Shown here: one piece after another, positions 26,216 through 36,470 of the stretch | How the letters are laid out: the number at the start of each line of letters is the position of its first letter | Position numbering within the stretch: the first letter of the stretch is position 1 | DNA from: SSF14 sp037045585 | Lineage (GTDB): Bacteria; Actinomycetota; Acidimicrobiia; Acidimicrobiales; Microtrichaceae | DNA length: 64,000 nucleotides | NCBI GenBank assembly: GCA_037045585.1 | Contig: JBAOIR010000036.1 | Location: forward strand, 190,735-254,734 | Direction of reading: 5' to 3' | Program-made: the position numbers and the translations under genes | The notes under the pieces: model-generated | Seen by the model: only the letters and a program-made list of their open reading frames with translations | Database searches by the model: none | Told to the model about the DNA's origin: nothing

Positions 26216-28699
26216 ATGACAAGTGCAACGGCGCAACTGAACAAGGAACAAATCCAGGCCGTCACCACCGTCAGCGGGCCGGTGCTAGTGCTGGCAGGGC
26301 CGGGGTCGGGCAAGACGCGTGTGCTGACGCGGCGCATCGCCCACCTGATCGACGAGGCCGGCGTAGCGCCCTGGAACATTCTGGCCGTCACCTTCACCAA
26401 CAAGGCCGCCGCCGAGATGCGAGCGCGTGTCGAACAAATCTTTATTCAGAAGTTTGGCCCGCCGCCGCCCGGCCAGCCGCCGCGCCTGAGCGGGCTGACC
26501 ATCGGCACCTTTCACAGCATTTGCGCGCGCGTCCTGCGTGTGGAGGTAGCCGCCGCCGGCTATCAACCGAATTGGGTGATCTACGACAGCGGCCGACCAG
26601 GTGGCCCTGGTGCGCGATGTGCTGCGCGAACTGAATTTTGACGAGAAGCGTTACCCGCCCAAAGCCGTGCTGGCGCACATTTCCAAGCAGAAGAACGATC
26701 TGGTGACGCCCGCAGTGTACAAAGCCAACTCATACTTCGAGGAGATCGCCGGGCGCGTCTACCACCGTTATCAGGAGGTCGCTGCACGCCAACAATGCCA
26801 TGGATTTTGACGACCTGCTCATGCGCACGGTGTTGCTGCTGCGCGAGAATTTGGATGTGCGCGTCAAGTATCAACAGAGGTGGCGCTTCGTGCTGGTGGA
26901 CGAGTTCCAGGACACCAACACGGCGCAATACGAGCTGATTCGCCTGCTGGCCACCGGGCCGATGAACAACCGCAACGTCTTTGTCGTGGGCGATGAAGAC
27001 CAGTCGATCTACAAGTTTCGCGGGGCCGATTACCACAACGTGCAGCTTTTCAAAAGCGACTTCCCCGAGGCCCGCACCGTGCTGCTGGAGCAGAACTACC
27101 GCAGCACGCAGACCATTCTCGACGTGGCGAACTCGGTGATCCGCAACAACCGCCACCGCACGCCCAAGCAGCTGCGCACGGACAACGGCCACGGACTGCC
27201 GGTGACGGTGTACGAGGCGTACAATGAGGTCGAAGAGGCGTCGTATGTGGCGACGAGATCGAAAAGCTCCAACGCCGCGGCGACAATCCCCGGCGACGTG
27301 GCGGTGATGTACCGCACCAACGCCCAGAGCCGCGCGCTGGAAGAGGCGTTTGTGCTGCGCGGGATGAAGTACCGGCTGGTGGGGGCCACGCGCTTCTACG
27401 AGCGCAAGGAGATCAAGGACGCGCTGGCCTATCTGCGCCTGATCCACAACCCCGCCGACAGCGTGGCGCTGGGCCGCATCATCAACACCCCCCGCGGGGG
27501 ATCGGCGACAAGGCGCAGGTGGCGCTGCGCTTTGGGCGGCCGAGTTGGGCGTCAGCCAATACGTGGCGCTGCAAATCATCCATCACGGCCCGCAGAACGG
27601 GCGGCGCTGCGCATTGGCGAGCCGCTGCCGCCGCAGGCTGCCCTCGCCGCCCATCGGCGGGCGCACACAAAAAGTGCTGGCCGATTTTTCGGCGCTGCTC
27701 GAAGGCTGGGTGGACAGGAGCGCGCCGCCCGCTACGGCAGCGTGGCCGAGCTGCTCGACGCCGTGCTGCTGCAATCGCGCTATGCCGAACAGTTGCGCGA
27801 CGGCACCGATGAAGGCGAAGACCGCTTCGAGAACTTGCAGGAGTTGCGCGCCGTTGCCGCCACTATACGTTCCGGGTGCGCCCGACCTGGAGCCGGGCCA
27901 GACGCCGCTGGGCATGTTCCTGGAGGACGTCAGCCTGGTGAGCGACAGCGACGACCTGGACAGCAGCGCCGGCGCGGTCACGCTGCTGACGCTGCACACG
28001 GCCAAGGGGCTGGAGTATCCCGTCGTCTTCCTGGTGGGGCTGGAAGATGGCATCCTGCCGCACAGCCGCACGCTGGAAAGCGGCGACGCGGAAAGAGGAC
28101 ATGGCCGAGGAGCGCCGCCTGTTCTATGTCGGCATCACGCGCGCCAAGCGCCGGCTCTACCTGGTGCACTGCCTTCCGCCGCAGCCTGTGGGGTGAGCAG
28201 CGACTTGCAGGCGCCCAGCCGCTTCCTGGATGAAATTCCCGACGAACTGCTGACGGGCATGGTGGACAAGCGCAGCCGCCAGGAGAGCAGCTTCAAGCGC
28301 ATGACCAGCTGGGGCGACGAGGAAGACATCAGCCGCAGCCCCGCAGCCAGACCGGCGGCCAATGGAGCGGGCGCTCCAAGTCAACGCCGCCCACCTGGGG
28401 GCAGGCCGGTGCGGGCCAATCCGGCGGGGGCAAGAGCAGCTATTGGTCGCCGGGCGGGGCCGAGAGCCAGGCAGGCAGCCAGGGGGCGCACAAGCCGGCG
28501 CAAGTCCGCTGCGGCGCAATCCAAAAGCGAGCCGGCAGCCAAGCCCAAGTTTGAGCGCCGCGACAGCGTGCAGCACGCCTCCTTTGGCGTCGGCACGGTA
28601 ATCGAAAGCACCATCACGCGCGACGGCGAAGAAGTGACCGTCGCCTTTCCCGGCGTGGGGATCAAGAAGCTGCTGGCGGAGTACTTGCGCAAGCTGTAG
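26216..28699 (+). CDS. pcrA: UvrD/PcrA-type DNA helicase (frameshifted)
   Basis: Superfamily 1A 3'-5' helicase used in repair and replication-conflict resolution. Motif I is AGPGSGKTR, followed by Ia TFTNKAAAEM, II VDEFQDTN, III GDEDQSIYKFRGAD, IV LEQNYRST, V TLHTAKGLEYPVV and VI in the segment RLFYVGITRAKRR. It ends with a PcrA-like C-terminal tail (QHASFGVGTVIES). At least eight single-base shifts break the frame (first near 26,592 and 26,783). The total length of about 825 residues is normal. It lies between rsgA and the SDR gene, probably in one operon. Confidence 0.92.
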
Positions 28700-28710
28700 A
28701 GGAGCCAACA

Positions 28711-29451
28711 ATGTCTGCACTAGATGGGAAAGTGGCTGTCATTACAGGCAGCTCACGCGGACTGGGCTTCGCCATCGCCCAGGCGTTTGCCGCAGCGGGC
28801 GCAGCGGTGGTGATTGCGGCGCGCTCGCAGGCGGCGGTGGAGAAGGCGGTGGGCGAACTGGTGGCGAGCGGCTGGCGCGCAGCGGGCTTTGCCGCCGACG
28901 TGAGCCACCGCGACCAGGTGGAGGCGCTGGCCGAGCACGCCGTCGCCACGTTTGGCCGCCTCGACATCTGGGTGAACAATGCCGGTGTGGCCGGCCCCTA
29001 TGGCCCGACGCTGGACACCGCTCCGGCAGCCTTTGAGCAGGTGGTGAACACCAACATCCTGGGCACGTATTACGGTTCGCACGCCGCCATGCGCCGCTTT
29101 CTGGATCAGGGGTCAGGCAAGCTGATCAACCTGCTGGGGCACGGTTGGAAAGGCCCGGTGCCGTGGCAGAACGCCTACAGCGCCAGCAAAGCCTGGGTGC
29201 GCTCTTTCACGCTCGCCCTGGCTGCGGAAACGAAAGAGAGCGGCGTCGGCGTGTTTGCCTTCAACCCCGGCATGGTGCTCACCGAACTGTTGACCGATGT
29301 CGAAGTGATCGCAGGGTCGGAGGCGCGCCTCCAACGTTTCCCCGCCATCGTGCGCATGTGGGCGAAGCCGCCGGCAGTGCCCGCCGCCAAAGCAGTGTGG
29401 ATAGCGTCGTCCGCCACCGACGGCAAAACGGGCGAGATTACAACATCATGA
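28711..29451 (+). CDS. short-chain dehydrogenase/reductase
   Basis: The 246-residue intact classical SDR has the NAD(P) motif TGSSRGLGFA (TGxxxGxG), NNAG near residue 90, and the catalytic pair in NAYSASKAW (YxxxK). It starts 11 bases after the helicase stop with a GGAG site, so it is the third gene of the rsgA operon. The substrate is unknown. Confidence 0.92.
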   Translation: MSALDGKVAVITGSSRGLGFAIAQAFAAAGAAVVIAARSQAAVEKAVGELVASGWRAAGFAADVSHRDQVEALAEHAVATFGRLDIWVNNAGVAGPYGPTLDTAPAAFEQVVNTNILGTYYGSHAAMRRFLDQGSGKLINLLGHGWKGPVPWQNAYSASKAWVRSFTLALAAETKESGVGVFAFNPGMVLTELLTDVEVIAGSEARLQRFPAIVRMWAKPPAVPAAKAVWIASSATDGKTGEITTS

Positions 29452-29749
29452 CCACAAGGACGATGCTGGGCGGTGCGCTGCGTGAGGGTGCACGCGGGCT
29501 GCTTGGCAAGCACAAGGGGGCGGCAGGCGCAGACGTGGACGTGAAAGTTCACACCATCCCGCGCAGCGCTGACCCCTGCTTTGGGGCCAGCTTCTCCACC
29601 CCAGGCCGCAAAATCGGACGTTCGCCGCCTAGAGCCGGTGGGCAACCGGCAGCCTCCCTCCTCGCTCACGCTGGCCGCCGCGTCGGGTTTTCACCCGACC
29701 TGCGGCAAGAAGGCGACTTCTGCGTTGGCGTGACATCCGCCAACGGCGT
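29452..29749. other. gene-free spacer
   Basis: I see no supported gene, RNA or clear terminator between the SDR stop and the promoter at 29,750. Open frames here are short and lack ribosome sites. Confidence 0.6.
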
Positions 29750-29778
29750 TTGACAACCGCAAACGATTGCGCTACAGT
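29750..29778 (+). promoter_or_regulatory. sigma-70-type promoter for sugar transporter
   Basis: TTGACA (29,750-29,755), a 17-base spacer and TACAGT (29,773-29,778). It would leave a 5' leader of about 190 bases before the binding-protein start. Confidence 0.6.
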
Positions 29779-29974
29779 GAAGGCGTCCCAACGCAAGTAA
29801 GAAGCAAGAAGCCAAGAAGTATCGCCTGTTTCGCAATGAAACCAAAAGGCGTTGCGCGATCGACAAATCTTGCCGTCCAGCCGCCGGTCAGGCCATCCAT
29901 TGGCGTCGGCCCGGTCGGCTGGCCGCGGTTTTGTATGGCAGTCCAAACCACAGTGCATCAGGAGACAAAAACGT

Positions 29975-31065
29975 ATGCAAACAGTCAAACCTAAGATGTA
30001 CATTCTTGCCGGCGTGCTGGCCGTTCTGGTTCTGGCGCTGGCCGGCTGCACGTCCGTAGCCCCCACGACGGCCCCGGCAGCCGAAGCGCCGGCAGCCGAC
30101 GAGGCAGCCGCCACCGAAGCTCCGGCTGAAGAAGCTGCCGCCCCGGCAGGCGAAGCGGTCAAGGTGGCGCTGGTTTACGGCGTCAAGGGCGACGGCTTCT
30201 ATGTCACGATGGAAGCCGGGCGCGCGCCAAGGCCGAAGAATTGGGCGTCGAACTCATCGCCGATGGCCCGGCGCAGTTCGATGCTACGCTGCAGCGCCCG
30301 ATTCTGGACGCCGTCATCGCCCAGAAGCCGGACGCGATCTGTATCGCCGCCACCGACAAGCAGGCGATGATCGAGCCGGTCAAGGCTGCCTTTGACGCGG
30401 GTATCCACATCGTTTCAGCGTCGACACCTTCATCGGCGACACCGCCGGCGATTACACCACCGGCGATGTCACCTTCCCGCTCTCCTACATCGGCTCCGAC
30501 AACGTGCAGGGCGGCGAATTTGCCTGCAAGGCGATCATCGACGCCATGGGCGGCACGGGCAAAATCTATATCCAGAATGTCAAGCCCGGGCATCAGCACC
30601 ACCGACCAGCGCGAAGAGGGCTGCAAGAAAGCCATCGATGCCACCGGCGGCGCGGTCGAACTGATCGGCGTGGACTACAATGATGACGACGCTGCGAAGG
30701 CTGCCGAGCAGACTTCGGCCGTGCTGGCTGCCAACCCCGATCTGGGCGGCATCTTTGGCACCAACCTCTTCAGCGCCCACGGTGCTGCACAGGCAGTGGC
30801 AAATGCCGGCCTGAGCGGTGTGATCAAGATCGCCAACTTTGATGCGCCGGAAGATGCGATTGTGGCGCTGAACGACAATGTTGTGGACATCGTCATCGCC
30901 CAGCACCCCTATGAGATGGGCCAGAAGTGCATCGAGTATGCCATGGCTGCCATCAATGGCGACATGGCCAAGATCGACAAGCGCTGGCCGACCGGCTACA
31001 CCATCATCACCCGTGACAATGTGGACAGCGAAGAGGCGCAACAGGCGATCTACAAGAGCGAGTAA
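29975..31065 (+). CDS. sugar ABC transporter substrate-binding lipoprotein (frameshifted)
   Basis: This is a FrcB/RbsB-type periplasmic binding protein. The ATG at 29,975 follows CAGGAG. The lipobox is LAGC, followed by an Ala/Pro/Glu-rich linker. The mature domain reads VKVALVYGVKGDGFYVTM, DAVIAQKPDAICIAATD, YIGSDNVQGGEFACKAII, GIFGTNLFSAHGAAQAV and HPYEMGQKCIEYAM, the pattern of the CUT2 (Peripla_BP_4) family. Frameshifts lie near 30,222, 30,420 and 30,588. It is the first gene of a binding protein-permease-ATPase set. Confidence 0.9.
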
Positions 31066-31104
31066 AGCCTCCTCACGACACAATAGCTAAACTTTGTTTC
31101 CTGA

Positions 31105-31132
31105 GCGGCTCGAATCTGAGCCGCGAATTTTT
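31105..31132 (+). terminator. intrinsic terminator after binding protein
   Basis: A 7-bp GC stem (31,105-31,111 with 31,118-31,124) with a 6-base loop is followed by GAATTTTT. It sits 40 bases after the binding-protein stop and before the permease gene, a place where partial termination commonly raises binding-protein expression over the membrane parts. Confidence 0.65.
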
Positions 31133-31251
31133 AGCCCAAGCAAGTTGTCCAGGATAAGCTACCTGTCGATCGTCAAACATAGTCCTGTCGCAAGACTCCA
31201 TTCGAATTCGGAACCTGCAACGGAATGGCATAAACAGCAACGTAAGAAAAC

Positions 31252-32335
31252 ATGCGATCTGAGACTCAACACTCCAAACGGCGTTCCTGGCTCGATACAG
31301 CTAAGCCGAATTTGGGCCTGGATATTCCTGGCGATGTGATGATCATTTTTCTCGATCGCTGGCGTCAGGGCTTCTTTACAGCCTTCAATCTGCAAGATAT
31401 TCTGGCCAACATGGCAATTCTCACGATCATTGCGATCGGTCAGACCTACGTCATCATTTCTGGCGGCATTGATCTCTCCGCTGGATGGATCATGGGCATG
31501 GTCGCGGTGGTCGCCGCGACGGTGATGAATACGTTTGCGCCGAAGGCACGCCACTGTGGCTGGTCGTGCTGAGCGGCACGGCCGTCGGGCTGGTCGCCGC
31601 CTGGATTGCCGGTCTGGTCAACGGCCTGCTGATTGCCCGCTTGAATGTGCCGCCCTTTATTGCCACGTTGGGCATGTTTGGCATCGCCCGTGGCGTCGGC
31701 TTTCTTGCTATCCGGCGGTATGCCTGTGCCCATCTATACAAAAGGGCTGGGCTTTCTGGGCAATGGCTATCTGTTCTATTTTCACCCCAAAGCGGGCTGG
31801 TCGTTTCTGGGCCCGCCGGCCGGGCTGGAACAGGCCGATCTGCGCTACCTGACCGGTATTTTGCCCTTCGTGGTGATCGTCATGCTCGTGCTGTTGTTGG
31901 TCGCGCACCTGTTGCTTTCGCGCGTAGCCGTTTTGGTCTGCACACCTATGCCATCGGCGGCAACAAAGAGGCCGCGCTGCGCGCCGGCATCCCGGTGGCG
32001 CGCCAAACGGTGATGATCTACATGCTCTCGGCCACCTTTGCCGCCATTGCCGGGCTCGTCTATAACACGCGCTTTACCAACGGCGCCGCCAATGCCGGCG
32101 AGGCACTGCTGCTCGATACGGTGGCGGCGGTTGTCATCGGCGGCGCGTCGCTCTTTGGCGGCGCGGGCACGGTTGTCGGCACGTTGATCGGTGCGCTGAT
32201 CATTTCGGTGCTGGACAACGGCCTGGTGATCATGCGCGTCAATCCATTCTGGCAGTTCATCGCGGTGGGCGTCGTCATCATCGTCGCCGTGCTGATCGAC
32301 CAGGCGCGCGAGAAGTTGGTGAGGATAGAGGACAT
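31252..32335 (+). CDS. sugar ABC transporter permease, FrcC/RbsC-like (frameshifted)
   Basis: This multi-span membrane protein of the CUT2 permease family contains LAIGQTYVIISGGIDLS (here TIIAIGQTYVIISG), NVPPFIATLGMFGIARG, GGNKEAALRAGIPV (the EAA-like loop contacting the ATPase) and NPFWQFIAVGVVIIVAV. Frameshifts lie near 31,548, 31,715 and 31,930. The exact C-terminus is unclear because the frame runs on without a stop into the ATPase gene, probably through a lost base near 32,330. Confidence 0.88.
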
Positions 32336-32345
32336 AAACGCCAGA

Positions 32346-33027
32346 AAAACGAAAACACAAACGCCATCCAGCGAACCCGTGCTGCGGCTGAGGTCTGGTC
32401 AAGCGCTTTGGCGGCCTGACGGCCGTGAATAATGTCAGCTTGGACATCTACCCCGGCGAGGTGGTGGCGCTGGTGGGCGACAACGGCGCCGGCAAATCCA
32501 CGCTGATCAAGATGATTTCGGGCGTCTACAAGCCCGATGGCGGCCACATCTTTCTGGGCGGGCAAGGAGATCACCATGGCTTCGCCCATGGAAGCGCGCA
32601 GCTTGGGCATCGAGACGATCTATCAGGACCTGGCGCTCTGCGAAAATCTGGACGCCACCGTCAACATCTTCCTGGGGCGCGAGCCGACCAAGCGCCTGCT
32701 GGGCATCTTCAAGCAGGTGGACCGCGGCCACATGCTGCACGAATCGCAGAAGGTGCTGGATCGGCTGGACATCAAGATTCCCAACCTGCGCCGCCCCATC
32801 CGGCAGATGTCGGGCGGACAGCGCCAGGCCGTCGCGATTGCCCGCGCCGTCTACTGGAACGCGCACCTGGTGATCATGGATGAACCGACGGCGGCGCTGG
32901 GCGTGCCCGAACAGCGCAAAGTGCACGAACTGGTGCACACGCTCAAGCAGCAGAACGTGCCGGTCATCATCATCAGCCACAACATGCAGGACATCTTCGC
33001 CGTCGCCGACCGCATCATCGTCATGCG
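32346..33027 (+). CDS. sugar ABC transporter ATPase, FrcA-like, 3' truncated
   Basis: This is a single-domain ATP-binding protein. It reads LVKRFGGLTAVNNVSLDI, Walker A GDNGAGKST, Q-loop IYQDLALCEN, signature MSGGQRQAVA, Walker B LVIMDEPTAALG, and switch IISHNMQDIF. The absence of a second cassette and the TAALG D-loop fit FrcA rather than RbsA. Frameshifts lie near 32,400 and 32,560. The sequence stops matching after ADRIIVM at about 33,027, where an antisense permease gene begins, so roughly the last 30 residues are missing. Confidence 0.88.
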
Positions 33028-34929
33028 CCTCTTCCGTGAACTGGTACGCCACCGTCGTCACGGCCACCCGGCGGATGTCCTGCAGCGCCAGGTTGAGCGT
33101 AATGGCGGCGTTCTGGTGCAGCGCCTGGCCTTGCAGCGAGTCCATCACCAGATGGCCGACGATAACATGGATGTAGCCATCCTTCATCTCGGCCATCAGC
33201 TGTTCTACATACTTATGCACCGGCCCGGTCAACTCACGATAGGGTGAGGGCAAAATCTTTAAGTAGGCTTCATCGCCGATACGCTCCACCCAGCGCTGCC
33301 GCACACGCTCGGACTTGTCCGGGTCGATGGCGACGTGCAGCGCCGTCCAGGGCGCACCCAGCGACTTGGCGAAGTTGATCGTGTGAATTGTGCCCGCGTG
33401 CACATCGTCCACCATTACCAGGGTCTTGACCGGATGCTGGCGGATGCTGGGGAACAGCGACCCTTTGTGCAGCACCTTGGCGACAATCTCATAGTGGTGG
33501 TGAATGCGGAAGAAGACAAAGACCATCGCCGGAATCACAACGAGCACAATCCACGCCCCCTCGCGGAACTTGGCGACGGCGAAGATAATCATCACGACAA
33601 ACGTCAACACGGCTCCAAACCCGTTGATGGCCTGCTTGGCGCGCCACTGAGGATCGTAGCGCACCGTCGAGCCGTGCGCCTCGCGTTCCTCGCCCGGCTG
33701 CATCTTGCCGATGCGCTGCCAGCGCACGACCATCCCGGTCTGCGACAGGGTGAACGAGAGAAAGACACCGATGGCATAGAGCGGAATCAAACGCGTGGTT
33801 TCCGCTTGAAAGACCACGACCAGCAATGCAGCCGCCACTGCCAGCGCCACGATGCCCCACGAAAAGACCAGGCGGCGGCCACGATAGGTCAACTGCTTGG
33901 GCAGGAAGCTGTCACCCGCAATCAGCACGCCAAGAAAGGGGAACCCAGCATAGGAGGTGTTGGCCGCCATGATCAGGATGACTGTGGTAGCTCCCAGCGT
34001 GATGTAATAGAGCGGGCTGAGACCGTAGAGCGAACGTGCGATCTGCGAGATGACCGTTTCCTTGATGTTTTCGCCCGCCACGACCTGCACCTGGTTGGCG
34101 AGCACGGTAATGCCAATGAACATCACCGCCAGCAGGCTGCTCATCATCAGCATCGTGGTCGCCGCATTGCGGCTACGCGGCGTTTTGAAGGCCATGATGC
34201 CGTTTGAGATCGCTTCCACGCCGGTGAGCGCCGTGCAACCGCTGGCAAACGCGCGCAGGATCAGGAAAAGCGTCAAGGGCTGAAGTGTATGCTCCACAAG
34301 CTCGGCGCTCGCCACTGGTTCAAGCTGGCCGGTGCTGCGCTGCCAGAAACCGATCCCCAGCATCAGCAGCATCGCCGCTACGAAAAAGTAGGTCGGAATC
34401 GCAAAGACGGAACCGGATTCCTTGACCCCGCGCAGGTTGATAATCGTAATCAAAACAATGAGGATGAGCGCGATTTCCACGCGGAACGGGTACATTGCGG
34501 GGGCAGCGGAGGTAATCTGCGCCACACCTGACGAAATGCTCACAGCCACCGTGAGAATGTAGTCCGTGAGCAAGGACGCGCCTGCGGTCAACGCCGGCCC
34601 GTTGCCCAGATTATCGTGGGCGACGATGTAGGCGCCGCCGCCGCCCGGATAGGCAAAGATGGTCTGGCGATACGAGATCGTCAAGATGACCAGCAGTCCG
34701 ACAATGACAAAAGCAATGGGGATCGACAAGCCAAAGTAGGCGGTGCCGGCCAATGCCAGAATGATCAGGATTTCTTGCGTGGCGTAAGCAACCGAGGATA
34801 GGGCATCGGAGGCAAAAACGGCCAGGGCGATTTTTTTGCTGATCGTCTGGTGCGGAGCCTCCTCCGTCGCCAGTTTGCGGCCAAAAAGCAGGGTTCCGAC
34901 TTCCGGTCGGCGGTGTTTAGGTTGCTCAT
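33028..34929 (-). CDS. KimA-like APC-superfamily K+ permease
   Basis: About 630 residues. After MSNL and a frameshift near 34,912 come GTLLFGRKLATEEAPHQ and ALAVFASDALSSVAYATQE, then twelve membrane segments (YPGGGGAYIVAHDNLG, LLTDYILTVAVSISSG, NLRGVKESGS) and a soluble C-terminal domain of about 200 residues (HPVKTLVMVDDVHAGT). This layout resembles the KimA/YdaO high-affinity K+ importers more than amino-acid permeases. Two TrkA/RCK genes directly upstream support K+ transport. The natural stop is lost at the junction near 33,028. The amino-acid permease alternative remains possible. Confidence 0.8.
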
Positions 34930-34950
34930 CGGGCTTTTCTCAACTCTGTC

Positions 34951-35616
34951 TCAACTGCGACCCAGCAGTTTGGCGAGCGCCGCGCGCTCGGTTGTGTGCA
35001 AAACGGCCAGCACTTCGTCGTAGGCATGCAGCACGGTATTGCCGTTGGGTGCAATGACGTCACCCTTGCGGATGACGGCGGCCAACGTACACTGCGGCGG
35101 CCATTCAATATCCTTGACCGTCTTGCCATTCACGACCGACGTTTCGGCGATCTTTTCTTCCACCAGTTCGACCTGCCCCTGGCGCAGCTTGAGCAGCGTC
35201 ATCATGTCGCCCAGCGACATCTCTTCGACCACCAGCTTCGCCATCAGATCGGCCTGGTTGATGCTGACGTCTACTCCCATCTCCGACGTAAACAGCCATT
35301 TGTTGCGCGGGTTGTTGACGCGCGCAATAATGCGCGGCACATTGAACTCGTGGCGCGCCAGGCTGCACGCCACCAGGTTGGTTTCGTCGTTGCCCGTGAC
35401 GGCGGCCAGCACCTGCGCCCGGCGGATGCCCGTCTGCTCCAGACGCAGCGGGTCCGTGCCGTCGCCGGCATGAATCACCTCGGCGGGCAAATCGCGGTGC
35501 AGCTTGACGAGCACGTCATGGCGGTTGTCGATCACGCGCACGTCGTGTCCTTCGTCGATCAGCAGCCGGGCCACATGCGAACCTACCTTGCCGCCTCCAA
35601 CAATTACAACAAACAT
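34951..35616 (-). CDS. trkA: TrkA/RCK potassium-channel regulatory protein 1
   Basis: The 221-residue intact protein has an N-terminal Rossmann RCK_N domain (VIVGGGKVGSHVARLL, with GxGxxG and the ribose-binding DNRHD) and a C-terminal RCK_C domain. It binds nucleotides and gates K+ transport. It is 21 bases upstream of the KimA-like gene and 42 bases downstream of its paralogue. Confidence 0.92.
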   Translation of the reverse strand: MFVVIVGGGKVGSHVARLLIDEGHDVRVIDNRHDVLVKLHRDLPAEVIHAGDGTDPLRLEQTGIRRAQVLAAVTGNDETNLVACSLARHEFNVPRIIARVNNPRNKWLFTSEMGVDVSINQADLMAKLVVEEMSLGDMMTLLKLRQGQVELVEEKIAETSVVNGKTVKDIEWPPQCTLAAVIRKGDVIAPNGNTVLHAYDEVLAVLHTTERAALAKLLGRS

Positions 35617-35658
35617 TGCATTTCTCCTATGTTCCTCAGCATTGCATGGCGGTAGGTG

Positions 35659-36314
35659 TCAGAGCTTGCGCGTCATTGCCAGGTCCAGCAATTGCGGCAG
35701 CAGGCTCGCCGGAATGCTGAGCACGGCAATGTCGTTGGGCTGCAAGTGTTCGTCGGCCCGCGGCACAAAAACGCGCGATCGCCCCGCTCGATGGCGCAGA
35801 CCACCGCGTTGCCTTCGCAGACGGAAGTCACGGGCAGGTTGCGCCAGCTTTCCGGAACCAGCACCGAAAGCAGCTTGACATCGCCGTGGCCGATCTGTTC
35901 GAGGTCGATCACGCCGGGGTGGAGCAGGATTTGTTCGAGCCGCCGCGCGCCCCAGGAAGTGGAGGTGATGCTTTGCAGGCCAAGCCGCTCGTACACCTCG
36001 CGGCGGCCCGGATTGTAGACGCGCGCCACGACGCGCTTGACGTTGAACACATCGCGCGCAATCCGCGCTGCGACGATGTTTTCGTTGTCGCTCTGCGTGG
36101 TGGCGGCGAAAGCATCCGCCTGTTCAATGCCGGCGCGCTCCAATGTGCCGCGGTCGATGCTATAGCCCTGCACAGTGCGCCCGCGAAAATCTGGCCCCAG
36201 CCGGTCAAAATTAGCAGCATCGACGTCCACAATAGTGACGGAATGCCCCTGCTGGGAGATGGAGCGGGCCATCTCCGATCCTTCACGGCCACAACCCACA
36301 ATCAGTACATTCAT
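35659..36314 (-). CDS. trkA: TrkA/RCK potassium-channel regulatory protein 2
   Basis: This is a second RCK protein. It has NVLIVGCGREGSEMARSI (GxGxxG) and VDVDAANFDRL in the nucleotide site, and an RCK_C domain. A single frameshift near 35,770 separates ERGDRAF from the true end VPRADEHLQPNDIAVLS and LDLAMTRKL. It is the first gene of the trkA-trkA-kimA operon and follows a leader with a promoter and terminator. Confidence 0.9.
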
Positions 36315-36343
36315 AGTTCTCTCTGTTTCCTATATCCTTACAT

Positions 36344-36369
36344 AAAAAAGCCGCCCCACTGAGGAGCGG
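36344..36369 (-). terminator. intrinsic terminator in leader of K+ operon
   Basis: On the minus strand CCGCTCC-TCAGT-GGGGCGG forms a 7-bp stem (one G-U) followed by CTTTTTT. It lies 30 bases before the trkA start and about 50 bases after the promoter below, so it can only act on this operon's own transcript: an attenuator arrangement. Confidence 0.7.
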
Positions 36370-36420
36370 ACACACGGTGCAAGGACGATAGCCGCCGTAA
36401 AAGGCGCAATAGACTTATCC

Positions 36421-36448
36421 ATTATTATCCAAATTCCACGGCTGTCAA
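36421..36448 (-). promoter_or_regulatory. promoter of K+ transport operon
   Basis: On the minus strand TTGACA (36,443-36,448), a 16-base spacer and AATAAT (36,421-36,426). It lies between the stop of the glycosylase gene and the leader terminator. Confidence 0.65.
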
Positions 36449-36470
36449 ATGGCGCATATTCGGTTTTTTT

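Noticed and set aside
32370..32432. LRSGQA-type peptide as a dispersed coding repeat
   Set aside because: It is created by reading the start of the ATPase (LVKRFGGL) one base out of frame.
36344..36448. c-di-AMP (ydaO) riboswitch ahead of the K+ operon
   Set aside because: Only about 45 bases lie between the promoter and the terminator, too few for that aptamer, and I see none of its conserved core.
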